Origin: Cyanobacteriota bacterium
GTDB lineage: Bacteria > Cyanobacteriota > Cyanobacteriia > Cyanobacteriales > Microcoleaceae
Reading direction: 5' to 3'
Length of the DNA: 45,845 nt
Assembly: GCA_025362325.1 (NCBI GenBank)
Contig: JANYGO010000050.1
Location: 1 to 45,845 of the forward strand
This document shows, one piece after another, positions 25,714-33,111 of the stretch. A program made the position numbers and the translations under genes. Positions within the stretch are counted from its first letter, which is position 1, and every line of letters starts with the position of its first letter. The notes below the pieces were generated by a model. It was not told where the DNA came from. It did not search any database and saw only the letters and a program-made list of their open reading frames with translations.

Positions 25714-26799
25714 TTACAAACCCAAATGGATGTAATCCAAACCTAATAACTCCTCTATCTTATTGATCGTAACATCGCGGAGAGCTTCTTTGACGCCCGC
25801 AACTCTGCGGGCCCGCAAAGAAAACAAAATCCCCGAATATGGCAAATGTTTCACAGCCAAAGCAAAATCTTTCTGCACTTCGATATGTTCATGCTGTCGA
25901 TAAACCTCCTCAATTTCTGCAACCAAACATTGATATTTCTCCTTCACTTTTTGATACAACTCCGTCCACTCGGGAAAATAAGCTAAAAACTCTTCTCCTT
26001 CATTCGTCAAAACAATTTCTATCATGCGGCGAGTCGAAAACCCTTCGCGGAGATGGGAAATCGCGACATATTGCGGAGACTTAACTTTAACTCGGTTGAA
26101 GTTAGCATCACAAATAATATACCCTTCCGAATCCATAGGGTCTAAATGTTGAGATGCTTCGATCACTTCTTTCCAGCTAGTTAAAGGATAGGATGCAACC
26201 AATTCCCAGCCATATTTATTTGCCGAAATAATGGGGTCAATTTCTAGCAGAGTTTGAGTGTTGCGAACCCCGTGCAGCACGATTTGATTGTTTTTAGGCT
26301 GAACAACTATTCTATTGTAAGGCGTCATCAACTCAAACATAAAACACTCGTCGGTTGCTTCCGGTAATTGATATCCCAACTCTTGCCAGACTTGCCAAAA
26401 TAATTGGGCAAAGCTGAATCCAAAACCGTTAACTTCGCCCGCTGCGTCGGGAGTGCCGCTAGATTGCACTCTCCATTTTCCTTGGTAAAAATACAGTACA
26501 GTCAGAGAACCGTCTAGTTTTTCGTAGACTTTGGCATGACTCCAATCAATTGCAGCGGCGTGCCCTTCCCCGTAGTTAAAAAATTTGTCATAGGGATAAG
26601 AAACAATCTGCCAATCTTGAGACGCATCTAAAATAATGCCCCGGCACTGCTGGACTATTTTTTCACCCAGGGGAGATTCTATCTGCGAGTATTTCAGACA
26701 GACTACATCGGGATATTGGCGGTGGCGGGTAACTTTTATCTGATAATTTTCGCACAAAGTTTCCAATCCGTGCTGGCGTAAATACTCTTGCAGTTCCAC
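25714..26799 (-). CDS. T4 RNA ligase 1 (RnlA)-family RNA ligase
   Basis: 361 residues (T4 Rnl1 has 374). The nucleotidyltransferase motifs stand at nearly the T4 positions. Lys94 in VYEKLDGSL is the AMP-accepting motif I lysine (T4 Lys99). QQCRGIILD and YDKFFNYGE form the N-terminal block. FMFELMTPYNRIV is motif III/IIIa. Glu225 in SEGYII is motif IV (T4 Glu227). Lys238 and Lys240 in RVKVKSPQY are motif V (T4 Lys240, Lys242). A helical C-terminal domain follows, as in Rnl1, where it gives tRNA specificity. It seals 3'-OH to 5'-phosphate RNA ends with ATP. First gene of a unit with Pnkp and possibly Uma2. Confidence 0.93.
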   Translation of the reverse strand: MELQEYLRQHGLETLCENYQIKVTRHRQYPDVVCLKYSQIESPLGEKIVQQCRGIILDASQDWQIVSYPYDKFFNYGEGHAAAIDWSHAKVYEKLDGSLTVLYFYQGKWRVQSSGTPDAAGEVNGFGFSFAQLFWQVWQELGYQLPEATDECFMFELMTPYNRIVVQPKNNQIVLHGVRNTQTLLEIDPIISANKYGWELVASYPLTSWKEVIEASQHLDPMDSEGYIICDANFNRVKVKSPQYVAISHLREGFSTRRMIEIVLTNEGEEFLAYFPEWTELYQKVKEKYQCLVAEIEEVYRQHEHIEVQKDFALAVKHLPYSGILFSLRARRVAGVKEALRDVTINKIEELLGLDYIHLGL

Positions 26800-26990
26800 G
26801 TTCGACTCCTAAATTTGTCGCCTTCTCTATCTTATCTGTAACGGCTTATTTTAGTGCATTTGTAAAGAATATTTTAATTTTATTTTTTCCTTAATGCCTA
26901 TTGTGACTTTTGTATTTTGGAGTATCGTTGTAAATAGGTGAATGCGCTTTACCGAAAAACTGGACTGTTTCGACATCAAGGCAAAAAACA

Positions 26991-27551
26991 GTGAACAATA
27001 AATTATTACTTTTGGCGACTTCGGCGTGTGTATTGACTGCTTTAGTACCTGTATCGCGAGTTTTTGGTGCGTGCGAATTGTCGCAGCGATTGCCGGAAAC
27101 CAAATCTGTTGCTGTAGCGGGTACGGCTGTTCCGGTAAATCAAATTTTGCAAAAGTTAAAAGGCAAAACACAAGTACCAATTTTCCTCCCCAGCCGGCTT
27201 CCTATTTCGCAGAAGCTTTACTATCAAAGCCAAGCGCAAGCGGACAGCTATACTATTTCTATGCAGTATACAGCAGATTGCCGAGGTGCGGGAGCTTGCA
27301 CTTTTGGGGAAATTCGAGGTCAGAAAGGCGGTGAGTTTTCTACCAAAGTAGAAGCGGTAACTAAGACTTTAAAAAATGTTCAACTGGCTGACCGAGTGAA
27401 AGGAGTTTTTCACAATGGTTGCGGGGCTTACTGCACAGCAACTATCGAGTGGAAAAGTCAGAATTTTATGTATACCGTAGCAATGAAGAACGGAGGGGAA
27501 TCTGATTTAATTTTAATAGCAAATTCTGCTATTCTAGCTCGGAAGCGTTAA
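26991..27551 (+). CDS. Secreted Cys-containing hypothetical protein (paralog of the next gene)
   Basis: 186 residues from GTG 26991 (read as MNNKLLLLATSACVLTALVP), a clear Sec signal peptide with likely cleavage near SRVFG-ACE. The mature part has ILQKLKGKTQVPIFLPSRLP, CRGAGACTFGEIRG and VFHNGCGAYCTATIEW, then GGESDLILIANSAI. The same blocks in the same order form the C-terminal half of the 27697 gene product. The paired cysteines suggest disulfides in the periplasm or outside. I do not recognise a named family. The two paralogs lie head-to-tail with a hairpin between them. Confidence 0.8.
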   Translation: MNNKLLLLATSACVLTALVPVSRVFGACELSQRLPETKSVAVAGTAVPVNQILQKLKGKTQVPIFLPSRLPISQKLYYQSQAQADSYTISMQYTADCRGAGACTFGEIRGQKGGEFSTKVEAVTKTLKNVQLADRVKGVFHNGCGAYCTATIEWKSQNFMYTVAMKNGGESDLILIANSAILARKR

Positions 27552-27583
27552 GTTATGTAGTCGGGAACGCACAACTTCTATCT

Positions 27584-27608
27584 GTAGGGTGCGCAGTGCG
27601 TACCTTAC
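27584..27608. terminator. GTAGGGTGCGC-family hairpin
   Basis: GTAGGGTGCGC, loop AGT, GCGTACCTTAC: an imperfect 11-bp stem 33 bp after the stop of the 26991 gene. It may act as a terminator and is a third copy of the dispersed family seen at 1545-1570 and 20429-20488. Confidence 0.55.
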
Positions 27609-27696
27609 CGTTATTGTATGATATATCTTAACTCGCACTCGCCTCTTACAAGATGCTAGGTTTTTTTTGCGCTTACCTAATTAGGGGGAAATCAGG

Positions 27697-28701
27697 ATGA
27701 GGGGAAGATGGCTGTTTGGGGCGATTTTTGCTGGTGTGGTGACTGCTTTTTCGATCGCACTTTTGACACCTGACTCAGCGCTAGCCAGGTCTGAAGTGTC
27801 GATCGCAGAAATCCGCTGGTTTAATTATGCTTCTAAAGATAACTGGCAATCCCTACAATTTATTGTACCCGATCGCAATACTGCAAGATCTGCCAGCAGC
27901 CGCAAGTTGCGGCTGTACGATGTTCATATTGCTAAGATGTTTGAGATTTCGCGTTTTTTGTGCGATCGCGATCGCACTGCTGAGGGTTACAATTGGTCTT
28001 ATGAAGCAGAAAATGGCAACATTGACATGGGACGCTTCAAAATTAGCTGCAATCTCGCCCGCTCCATCGCTAAAACTTACGGGTTAGGGAAACCAGAAAT
28101 TACAGTGATTCGCCGCAACTTCGATCAAAAAGACGGCCGCCCTTCTCTTGCCGTTGAAAAATATTCAATTCCCACTCTAAACGTTGCTAAAAATAGAGTT
28201 GTACAGTGGAGAGATTTTGCCCAAAAATTTCCCCCAATCCCTAACCAGTCAGGTGCAAATCAAGCTAACACTCGTTTTCCTGTAAGTAACATTTTTCAGC
28301 AAATCAAAGGCAAAACACGAGTACCAGTTTTTCTGCCGAGTATACTTCCTTTATCTAACACTCAGCAACTTGATTTTGATATCAAAGCTGGCTCCCACGG
28401 TTACATTGTTGAAATGTATTTAGGCAAAGGCTGCCGCGCCGGAGCTTGTGCTTTCGGCACAATCGAAGCTAAAAAAAATGAACCGTTTTCGCCTCCGTCA
28501 CAATTGCCGAGGGATACTTATAGAAGCATTGAATTAGCGGGCGGAATGAGGGGAATTTATTTCCAGACTTGCGGTAATTACTGCATTTCTTATGTGGAGT
28601 GGCAAAGGCTGGGGGTGTTGTACCGAATAAGTCTCAAAAACGGACGGCAGTCAGAAGTTGTCGGGATAGCAAATTCTGCACTTCAAGCAGGGTCGCGTTA
28701 A
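27697..28701 (+). CDS. Secreted Cys-containing hypothetical protein, longer paralog
   Basis: 334 residues from ATG 27697, with a signal peptide (GRWLFGAIFAGVVTAFSIAL, likely cut after ALA). The N-terminal half (RWFNYASKDNWQSLQFIVPD and following) has no counterpart in the shorter paralog and contains two extra cysteines in FLCDRDRT and ISCNLARS. The C-terminal half repeats the paralog: FQQIKGKTRVPVFLPSILPL, CRAGACAFGTIEAK, IYFQTCGNYCISYVEW, VVGIANSALQ. It looks like a tandem duplication followed by domain gain or loss. Function unknown; exported. Confidence 0.82.
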   Translation: MRGRWLFGAIFAGVVTAFSIALLTPDSALARSEVSIAEIRWFNYASKDNWQSLQFIVPDRNTARSASSRKLRLYDVHIAKMFEISRFLCDRDRTAEGYNWSYEAENGNIDMGRFKISCNLARSIAKTYGLGKPEITVIRRNFDQKDGRPSLAVEKYSIPTLNVAKNRVVQWRDFAQKFPPIPNQSGANQANTRFPVSNIFQQIKGKTRVPVFLPSILPLSNTQQLDFDIKAGSHGYIVEMYLGKGCRAGACAFGTIEAKKNEPFSPPSQLPRDTYRSIELAGGMRGIYFQTCGNYCISYVEWQRLGVLYRISLKNGRQSEVVGIANSALQAGSR

Positions 28702-28738
28702 TACCATTGGAGATTTGAAATTTGAAGTTCCCCTTGAT

Positions 28739-28755
28739 GTACAATTAAATTGTAC
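28739..28755. promoter_or_regulatory. Perfect palindrome upstream of the antitoxin gene (candidate autoregulatory operator)
   Basis: GTACAATT-A-AATTGTAC is a perfect 8-1-8 palindrome ending 16 bases before the ATG of the Phd/YefM antitoxin. Antitoxins of this class repress their own promoter through palindromes. TACAAT can itself serve as a -10 box, so binding would block polymerase. Confidence 0.65.
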
Positions 28756-28771
28756 CTAAAAAACGAATAAG

Positions 28772-29008
28772 ATGCCTGCGATTAGTGTAGAAGAAGCCAA
28801 GCAGAATCTGCAAGCTATCTTGGAAAAGGTGGCGAAAGGAGAAGAAGTGACAATCGTACAGGAAGGTAAAGTAGTAGCTCGTGTAGTCCCGCCCCTATCA
28901 AAGGAGCAGCGGTTAGCTGAACTCAAGAGACTCCGAGACTCTATCCAAGTCAAGGGTGAACCTTTGAGTGAAACAGTCATTAGGCTGCGGCAGGAGGAAC
29001 GCTATTGA
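28772..29008 (+). CDS. Phd/YefM-type antitoxin
   Basis: 78 residues with the Phd/YefM N-terminal DNA-binding fold: ISVEEAKQNLQAILEKVAKG, then EEVTIVQEGKVVARVVPP. A charged, flexible C-terminal toxin-binding tail runs from KEQRLAELKRLRDSI to the end. Its TGA stop overlaps the TTG start of the PIN toxin by 4 bases. The palindrome at 28739-28755 is the likely operator. The gene is intact. Confidence 0.9.
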   Translation: MPAISVEEAKQNLQAILEKVAKGEEVTIVQEGKVVARVVPPLSKEQRLAELKRLRDSIQVKGEPLSETVIRLRQEERY

Positions 29009-29438
29009 TTTACTTGGATACTAGCGTTATTGCTCCCAATTACTGGCCAGAACGTCTCAGCGAAGCATCTCAGCAGTTACTGAGGACTGAAACTGAACGA
29101 GGATTGAGCCAGCTAGTTGAAGTGGAAATTTTTTCCGCACTCTCTCGCAGAGTGCGAATGAGAGAAATTTCTCACTCCGAGGCAAGACAAATAGCAATTG
29201 AGTTTCAGGCAGACTTGGACAGGGGTTTTTATACTCGCATCCCCTTAGAGCCAATTCATTACAATTTAGCTCGCGATTGGATTAGCCGCTTTGAAGTACC
29301 GCTGCGTACCTTAGATGCACTGCATTTAGAGCAAGTTCTAATCGGTGGCTTTTGGTGACTGGCGATGAGGCTCTTGCTCGCAGTGCTCGGACTTTAGGAA
29401 TTGAAGTTCAGTTATTAATTGCCGTAGCTGAGGGCTAA
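29005..29438 (+). pseudogene. VapC-type PIN-domain toxin, frameshifted near the 3' end
   Basis: Starts at TTG 29005 with CAGGAGG just upstream. PIN-domain acidic residues are visible in IYLDTSVIAPNYW, LVEVEIFSALSRRV and LRTLDALHLEQVL. At GGTGGCTTTTGGTGA the frame ends at 29358 after 117 codons. Reading on in the frame that lacks one base gives LLVTGDEALARSARTLGIEV, then QLL and a stop at 29436-29438, which is the normal PIN C-terminus with its last conserved Asp. One extra T in the run TTTT (29350-29353) restores G-G-F-L-V-T-G-D-E. A PIN toxin is a ribonuclease; the truncated form should be inactive. The homopolymer makes sequencing error or slippage possible. Confidence 0.85.
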
Positions 29439-29471
29439 AAGTTCGATGCCATGTTGTAAACCAAGCTGTAC

Positions 29472-29927
29472 TTACGCCTCCACCAAAGGTGCATAGCAGG
29501 ATTTCATATCATCGTGGGAAATAATTTTAGTTGATGTTTCCGCAGGTTCTAATCCCTGGCGGGCGCCCGGCCAAGGTGTCTCAGATTGTGTCAATTCTGC
29601 CAAATGTTTAGCACTTAATTCTCCCTAAGCATTCCAAACTTCTTCGAGTACCTCAATCTCATCTTCTTCAAATTCTCCCTCAAAATTATCAGGAGCGGAA
29701 ATATCGGTATATTTGTAAGCTTTGTACTCATCCCAAACATCGCGAACAATGGGGCAGGAAACCCAAGCTTCAATATCTTGAAAAAATAGCGGCTGGCCTC
29801 TAAAGACTAAACTCCAAGCTTGTGCATAATACACGAGTTTTTGCAGTTTCAGAGGAGAAATGGTATCGCCTGCTTCTCGATCGACACGACATAAAAAGTA
29901 ACGAGCAACGTCAAGAGCACTTTTCAT
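29472..29927 (-). pseudogene. Panacea-domain (DUF4065, SocA-like) protein with an internal stop
   Basis: The frame starts MKSALDVARYFLCRVDREAG, followed by ISPLKLQKLVYYAQAWSLVF and IEAWVSCPIVRDVWDEYKAY, the Panacea/DUF4065 signature. At codon 101 the sequence reads V-W-N-A-TAG-G-E-L-S; TAG is at 29625-29627, where Tyr (TAT/TAC) would fit. The same frame continues with AKHLAELTQSETPWPGARQG and ISHDDMKSCYAPLVEA to TAA at 29472. The full ancestral length is 151 residues. Panacea proteins act as antitoxins or adaptor proteins, often prophage or toxin-linked. The mutation removes the last third. The Phd/VapC pair is convergent with it. Confidence 0.85.
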
Positions 29928-30289
29928 ATTTTTAGGATTTTAGTAATTTGACAAATTTACTTTTTATGGTAAGCTATTCGGTGGCTTGAGAAGTACGATC
30001 GCAATTACGATCAACCTTTTCCCTTCATTCCAACATTTCTATCCCCAAATCCTGCAACCTGGGAGCTAATTCTTTCGAGCTAATGCTGAGCTAACTCTTC
30101 AGGCAAACCAGCTTCAGCCCGATCGACCCTAGGCAAATCATACATCGTCGGCTGCCTCTTGCCTCCTCCAGGTCGATCGCCCCAGTTTTATGCTCGAATT
30201 GTCCCAACCAGCAATTAAAGTCCCCACCTGCGGTACGCTAGATCAGGTGAATATACTGGCTGATTTCAAGCTATCCTCCGATCGATCTT
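29928..30289. other. Intergenic region upstream of hemC
   Basis: 362 bp between the Panacea pseudogene and hemC, presumably with both promoters. On the minus strand near 30145 a short frame reads MYDLPRVDRAEAGLPEELAQ and then stops. It resembles the start of some cyanobacterial accessory proteins and may be a remnant, but it is too short to assign. Confidence 0.4.
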
Positions 30290-31261
30290 ATGTCCCCAAC
30301 CACATCCGCCCCCTCCCGAACCGTTCGCATCGGTTCACGCAAAAGCCAACTCGCCCTCGTTCAAACCCACTGGGTGCAAGCAGAGCTACAGAAACACTTC
30401 CCGGAACACACTTTTGAAGTCCACACCATGTCCACCCAAGGGGACATAATTCTTGATGTCGCGCTTGCTAAAATTGGCGATAAAGGACTTTTCACCAAAG
30501 AATTAGAAACGGGAATGCTGAACAATGAAACGGACTTTGCCGTTCATTCCCTCAAAGATTTGCCTACCAATTTACCCGAAGGTTTAATTTTAGGATGCGT
30601 CACCGAACGGGAAAATCCCGCTGACGCCCTGGTAGTTCACGCCAAGCACAAAGACAAGCAACTCGACACCCTCCCAGAAAATGCAGTAATCGGCACTTCT
30701 TCGCTGCGCAGACTGGCTCAACTGCGGCACCATTTCCCTCATTTTGAATTTAAAGATATTCGCGGCAATCTCAATACTCGACTCGCGAAATTAGATGAGG
30801 GCGGTTACGACGGGATTATTCTAGCAGTTGCAGGATTGGAAAGATTGGGAATGGGCGATCGCATCCACCAAATTATCTCTCCAGAAATCTCCCTTCACGC
30901 CGTCGGACAAGGTGCTTTGGGCATCGAATGCCGCACCGGAGACACAGAAATCATGGCAGTGATTAAAGCTCTCGAACACTCGGAAACCGCCCACAGATGT
31001 TATGCCGAACGCGCATTTCTCCGGGAATTAGAAGGCGGCTGTCAAGTACCCATCGGCGTCAATACCAAAATAGAAAACGGTCAATTAACCTTAACCGGAA
31101 TGGTATCGAGTCTCGACGGCAAGCGCTTCGTCAAAGATACTGTTTCCGGCCCCGCCGAGACTGCTGAAATGCTGGGAATTGACCTCGCTCACCGCCTGCG
31201 CCAACAGGGAGCCAGTGAAATTTTGGAGGAAATATTTGTCGAAGTTCAACGCGGTTCCTAA
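30290..31261 (+). CDS. hemC: Porphobilinogen deaminase (hydroxymethylbilane synthase)
   Basis: Polymerises four porphobilinogens to hydroxymethylbilane in heme and chlorophyll synthesis. It has 323 residues, the usual length. [17 protein letters not shown] is the N-terminal signature. The catalytic Asp is in [12 protein letters not shown] (Asp90). Substrate-binding arginines lie in [12 protein letters not shown] and IRGNLNTRL. Cys251 in [10 protein letters not shown] carries the dipyrromethane cofactor. A core metabolic gene, transcribed alone, with a repeat-rich gap after it. Confidence 0.97.
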   Translation: MSPTTSAPSRTVRIGSRKSQLALVQTHWVQAELQKHFPEHTFEVHTMSTQGDIILDVALAKIGDKGLFTKELETGMLNNETDFAVHSLKDLPTNLPEGLILGCVTERENPADALVVHAKHKDKQLDTLPENAVIGTSSLRRLAQLRHHFPHFEFKDIRGNLNTRLAKLDEGGYDGIILAVAGLERLGMGDRIHQIISPEISLHAVGQGALGIECRTGDTEIMAVIKALEHSETAHRCYAERAFLRELEGGCQVPIGVNTKIENGQLTLTGMVSSLDGKRFVKDTVSGPAETAEMLGIDLAHRLRQQGASEILEEIFVEVQRGS

Positions 31262-31436
31262 ACCACATCGGTATCTATTTGTCAATGCTTTTAGACGCGA
31301 ATTTTCGCCTTTTATCAAATAAAAATAACTGGCGGTTCGCTTTTGCTTTCACAGGTACAGTAGCAGTAGGGTTGTAGATTTTTGAGGGGAACTTTAGATA
31401 AAATCGCCCATGATTTCAAAAATATCTAACTAATTT

Positions 31437-31538
31437 AGGACGCTCCGCACGGTGTTGAGAAACCCGGTTTATGGATGGATGCCTTGCTCTAAATCCCAGG
31501 ATTTTTCGTAGAAACCGGGTTTCTTTGGCCTGAGTCCT
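31437..31538. repeat. Foldback repeat, AAACCCGGTTT family, copy 2
   Basis: Outer arms AGGACGC and GAGTCCT; inner arms GAGAAACCCGGTTTA (about 31457-31471) and AGAAACCGGGTTTCT (about 31510-31524). It has the same two-layer layout as 4449-4558. It lies in the 358-bp hemC-protease gap (31262-31619), which otherwise shows nothing coding. Confidence 0.7.
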
Positions 31539-31619
31539 ATAATTGTCAACGTACCAATCCAAAATCCACAATCAAACATCCAAAATAAATCAGCAACCTA
31601 TTTCAGGGAAAGGCAAAAT

Positions 31620-32447
31620 ATGAGCGCTAGAGAAACTCAATTAAAGCTTGAATTGAAAAAAGTTCAGGAACTTTATCGCAAAATGCAGGCAGACAAAAAA
31701 GCTTTGCAGCAGCAATTGAAAGAGTTTAAAACCCAGACGGGAAACTTTTCCGATGTCGTCGAGCAAGTCTTGCCGTCGGTAGTTTCAGTTTACGTGATGG
31801 ATTGGGATACAGGAGAAGAGATTTCTTCAGGAAGCGGTTTTTTTGTATCCCCTGACATAATTGTCACTAACTATCACGTTGTCGAAGATATTGCCGATGA
31901 AGATTACTTCTACGAGGAAGATGAAGTCGAACAGGTTTTAGTAGAAACTAACGACGGAAAGTTGAGAATGGCAGAGGTGGTATTTACTGGCAATGCAACA
32001 GAGGATTTAGCATTGCTTTTAATTACTGGTTTTATGCTCGATCCGGAAACAGGAGAACAAGTAGAATCTCCAGATGAATATCCTCCCCTAGAGTTGTCTT
32101 TTGATGTCAAAGTTGGCGATCGAGTAATTGCTGTTGGCAATCCTTTGGGACAGTTTGCTTCAACTATAACTCAGGGTATTATTAGTGAAATTCGCGAACC
32201 AGATGAGTATGAGGAAGGGGACGAAGAAGATGATGAGGTTGCTGAGGTGAAGGTGCTGCAAACTGATGCGGCGATCAATCCGGGAAATTCCGGCGGCCCG
32301 CTGATTAATATGGCCGGTCAAGTTGTTGGGGTTAATACCTGGGGATGGGAAGATGCTGATACTATTAATTTGGCGATCGCCTCGGTTGCTTTGGATGACT
32401 TTTTAGCTGGATTTGAGGAGACTTTTGAGGATGATTCCGACAATTAG
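31620..32447 (+). CDS. HtrA/Deg-like trypsin-family serine protease, cytoplasmic, no PDZ
   Basis: 275 residues. The catalytic triad is His86 (IVTNYHVVED), Asp129 (NATEDLALLL) and Ser224 (NPGNSGGPLIN), in S1C/Deg order. Residues 1-40 are a charged coiled coil (LELKKVQELYRKMQADKKAL), not a signal peptide. The protein ends right after the protease domain, so PDZ domains are absent. Two acidic insertions stand out: DEDYFYEEDEVEQ after the His, and DEYEEGDEEDDEVAE before the Ser. This suggests a cytosolic oligomeric protease with an unusually acidic surface. Standard HtrA proteins are exported and carry PDZ domains. Confidence 0.9.
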   Translation: MSARETQLKLELKKVQELYRKMQADKKALQQQLKEFKTQTGNFSDVVEQVLPSVVSVYVMDWDTGEEISSGSGFFVSPDIIVTNYHVVEDIADEDYFYEEDEVEQVLVETNDGKLRMAEVVFTGNATEDLALLLITGFMLDPETGEQVESPDEYPPLELSFDVKVGDRVIAVGNPLGQFASTITQGIISEIREPDEYEEGDEEDDEVAEVKVLQTDAAINPGNSGGPLINMAGQVVGVNTWGWEDADTINLAIASVALDDFLAGFEETFEDDSDN

Positions 32448-32462
32448 TCGGTAGCTGTCGGT

Positions 32463-32738
32463 AGATTTTATCCCACATTTAACCACCAATGTAGGGGCGG
32501 GTTCGCCTAGATATTTGACACCACCGACAAATGATAAAAACCCGCCCCCACCCCAGATTTTATCCCACATTTAACCACCAATGTAGGGGCGGGTTCGCCT
32601 AGATATTTGACACCACCGACAAATGATAAAAACCCGCCCCCACCCAGATTTTATCCCACATTTAACCACCAATGTAGGGGCGGGTTCGCCTAGATATTTG
32701 ACACCACCGACAAATGATAAAAACCCGCCCCCACCCCA
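32463..32738. repeat. Three tandem 91-92-bp repeats
   Basis: Units start at 32463, 32555 and 32646. Each contains AGATTTTATCCCACATTTAA, CCACCAATGTAGGGGCGGGT, TCGCCTAGATATTTGACACC and ATAAAAACCCGCCCCCACCC. The GGGGCGGGTT and AACCCGCCCC parts pair within each unit. Copies differ mainly by one base, so the amplification is recent. They follow the protease gene directly; the rest of the 32448-33111 gap has no gene. Confidence 0.9.
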
Positions 32739-32801
32739 CCCAGAAATTCAAAATTAATTGTATTTAACGGTGGGGGAAATGGTCGATCGGGGTTATTGGT
32801 T

Positions 32802-32874
32802 GGGTGGGGGCGGGTTTATCAAGATTATCGGTGGATGGCAAATATTTCGGTGAACCCGCCCCTACAGATTTTAT
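32802..32874. repeat. Inverted, diverged copy of the 92-bp repeat
   Basis: GGGTGGGGGCGGGTTTATC on the left and GTGAACCCGCCCCTACAGAT on the right are the reverse complement of the ends of the 92-bp unit; the middle has diverged. The copy lies upstream of glgA, facing the three direct copies, so the region can form a long hairpin. Confidence 0.7.
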
Positions 32875-33111
32875 TCAATATTTATCATAAAATCGATCGC
32901 TCTTTTGTTCGCCGCAGAGCGCCGCCGATAAACACGGATGGAAAAATGGATCTCGCCCGAATTGAGTAAAGTGCGTAAGCGTTGCACTCGTTGCAGGATC
33001 GCAACACAGCAACTCAGATTTATACTGGTTTTTTGGGCGCTGCGTTAATAATGTGACCCTCCCCATTTAAACTTAATCTAGACTAACTATCCCAAGGAAC
33101 ACAAAAAAATA

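Noticed and set aside
30020..30180. Possible remnant of a Uma2 or other accessory gene on the minus strand
   Set aside because: Only about 20 codons before a stop; similarity is an impression, so no pseudogene is called.
32875..33066. 63-codon minus-strand frame upstream of glgA
   Set aside because: No recognisable features; probably the glgA promoter region.
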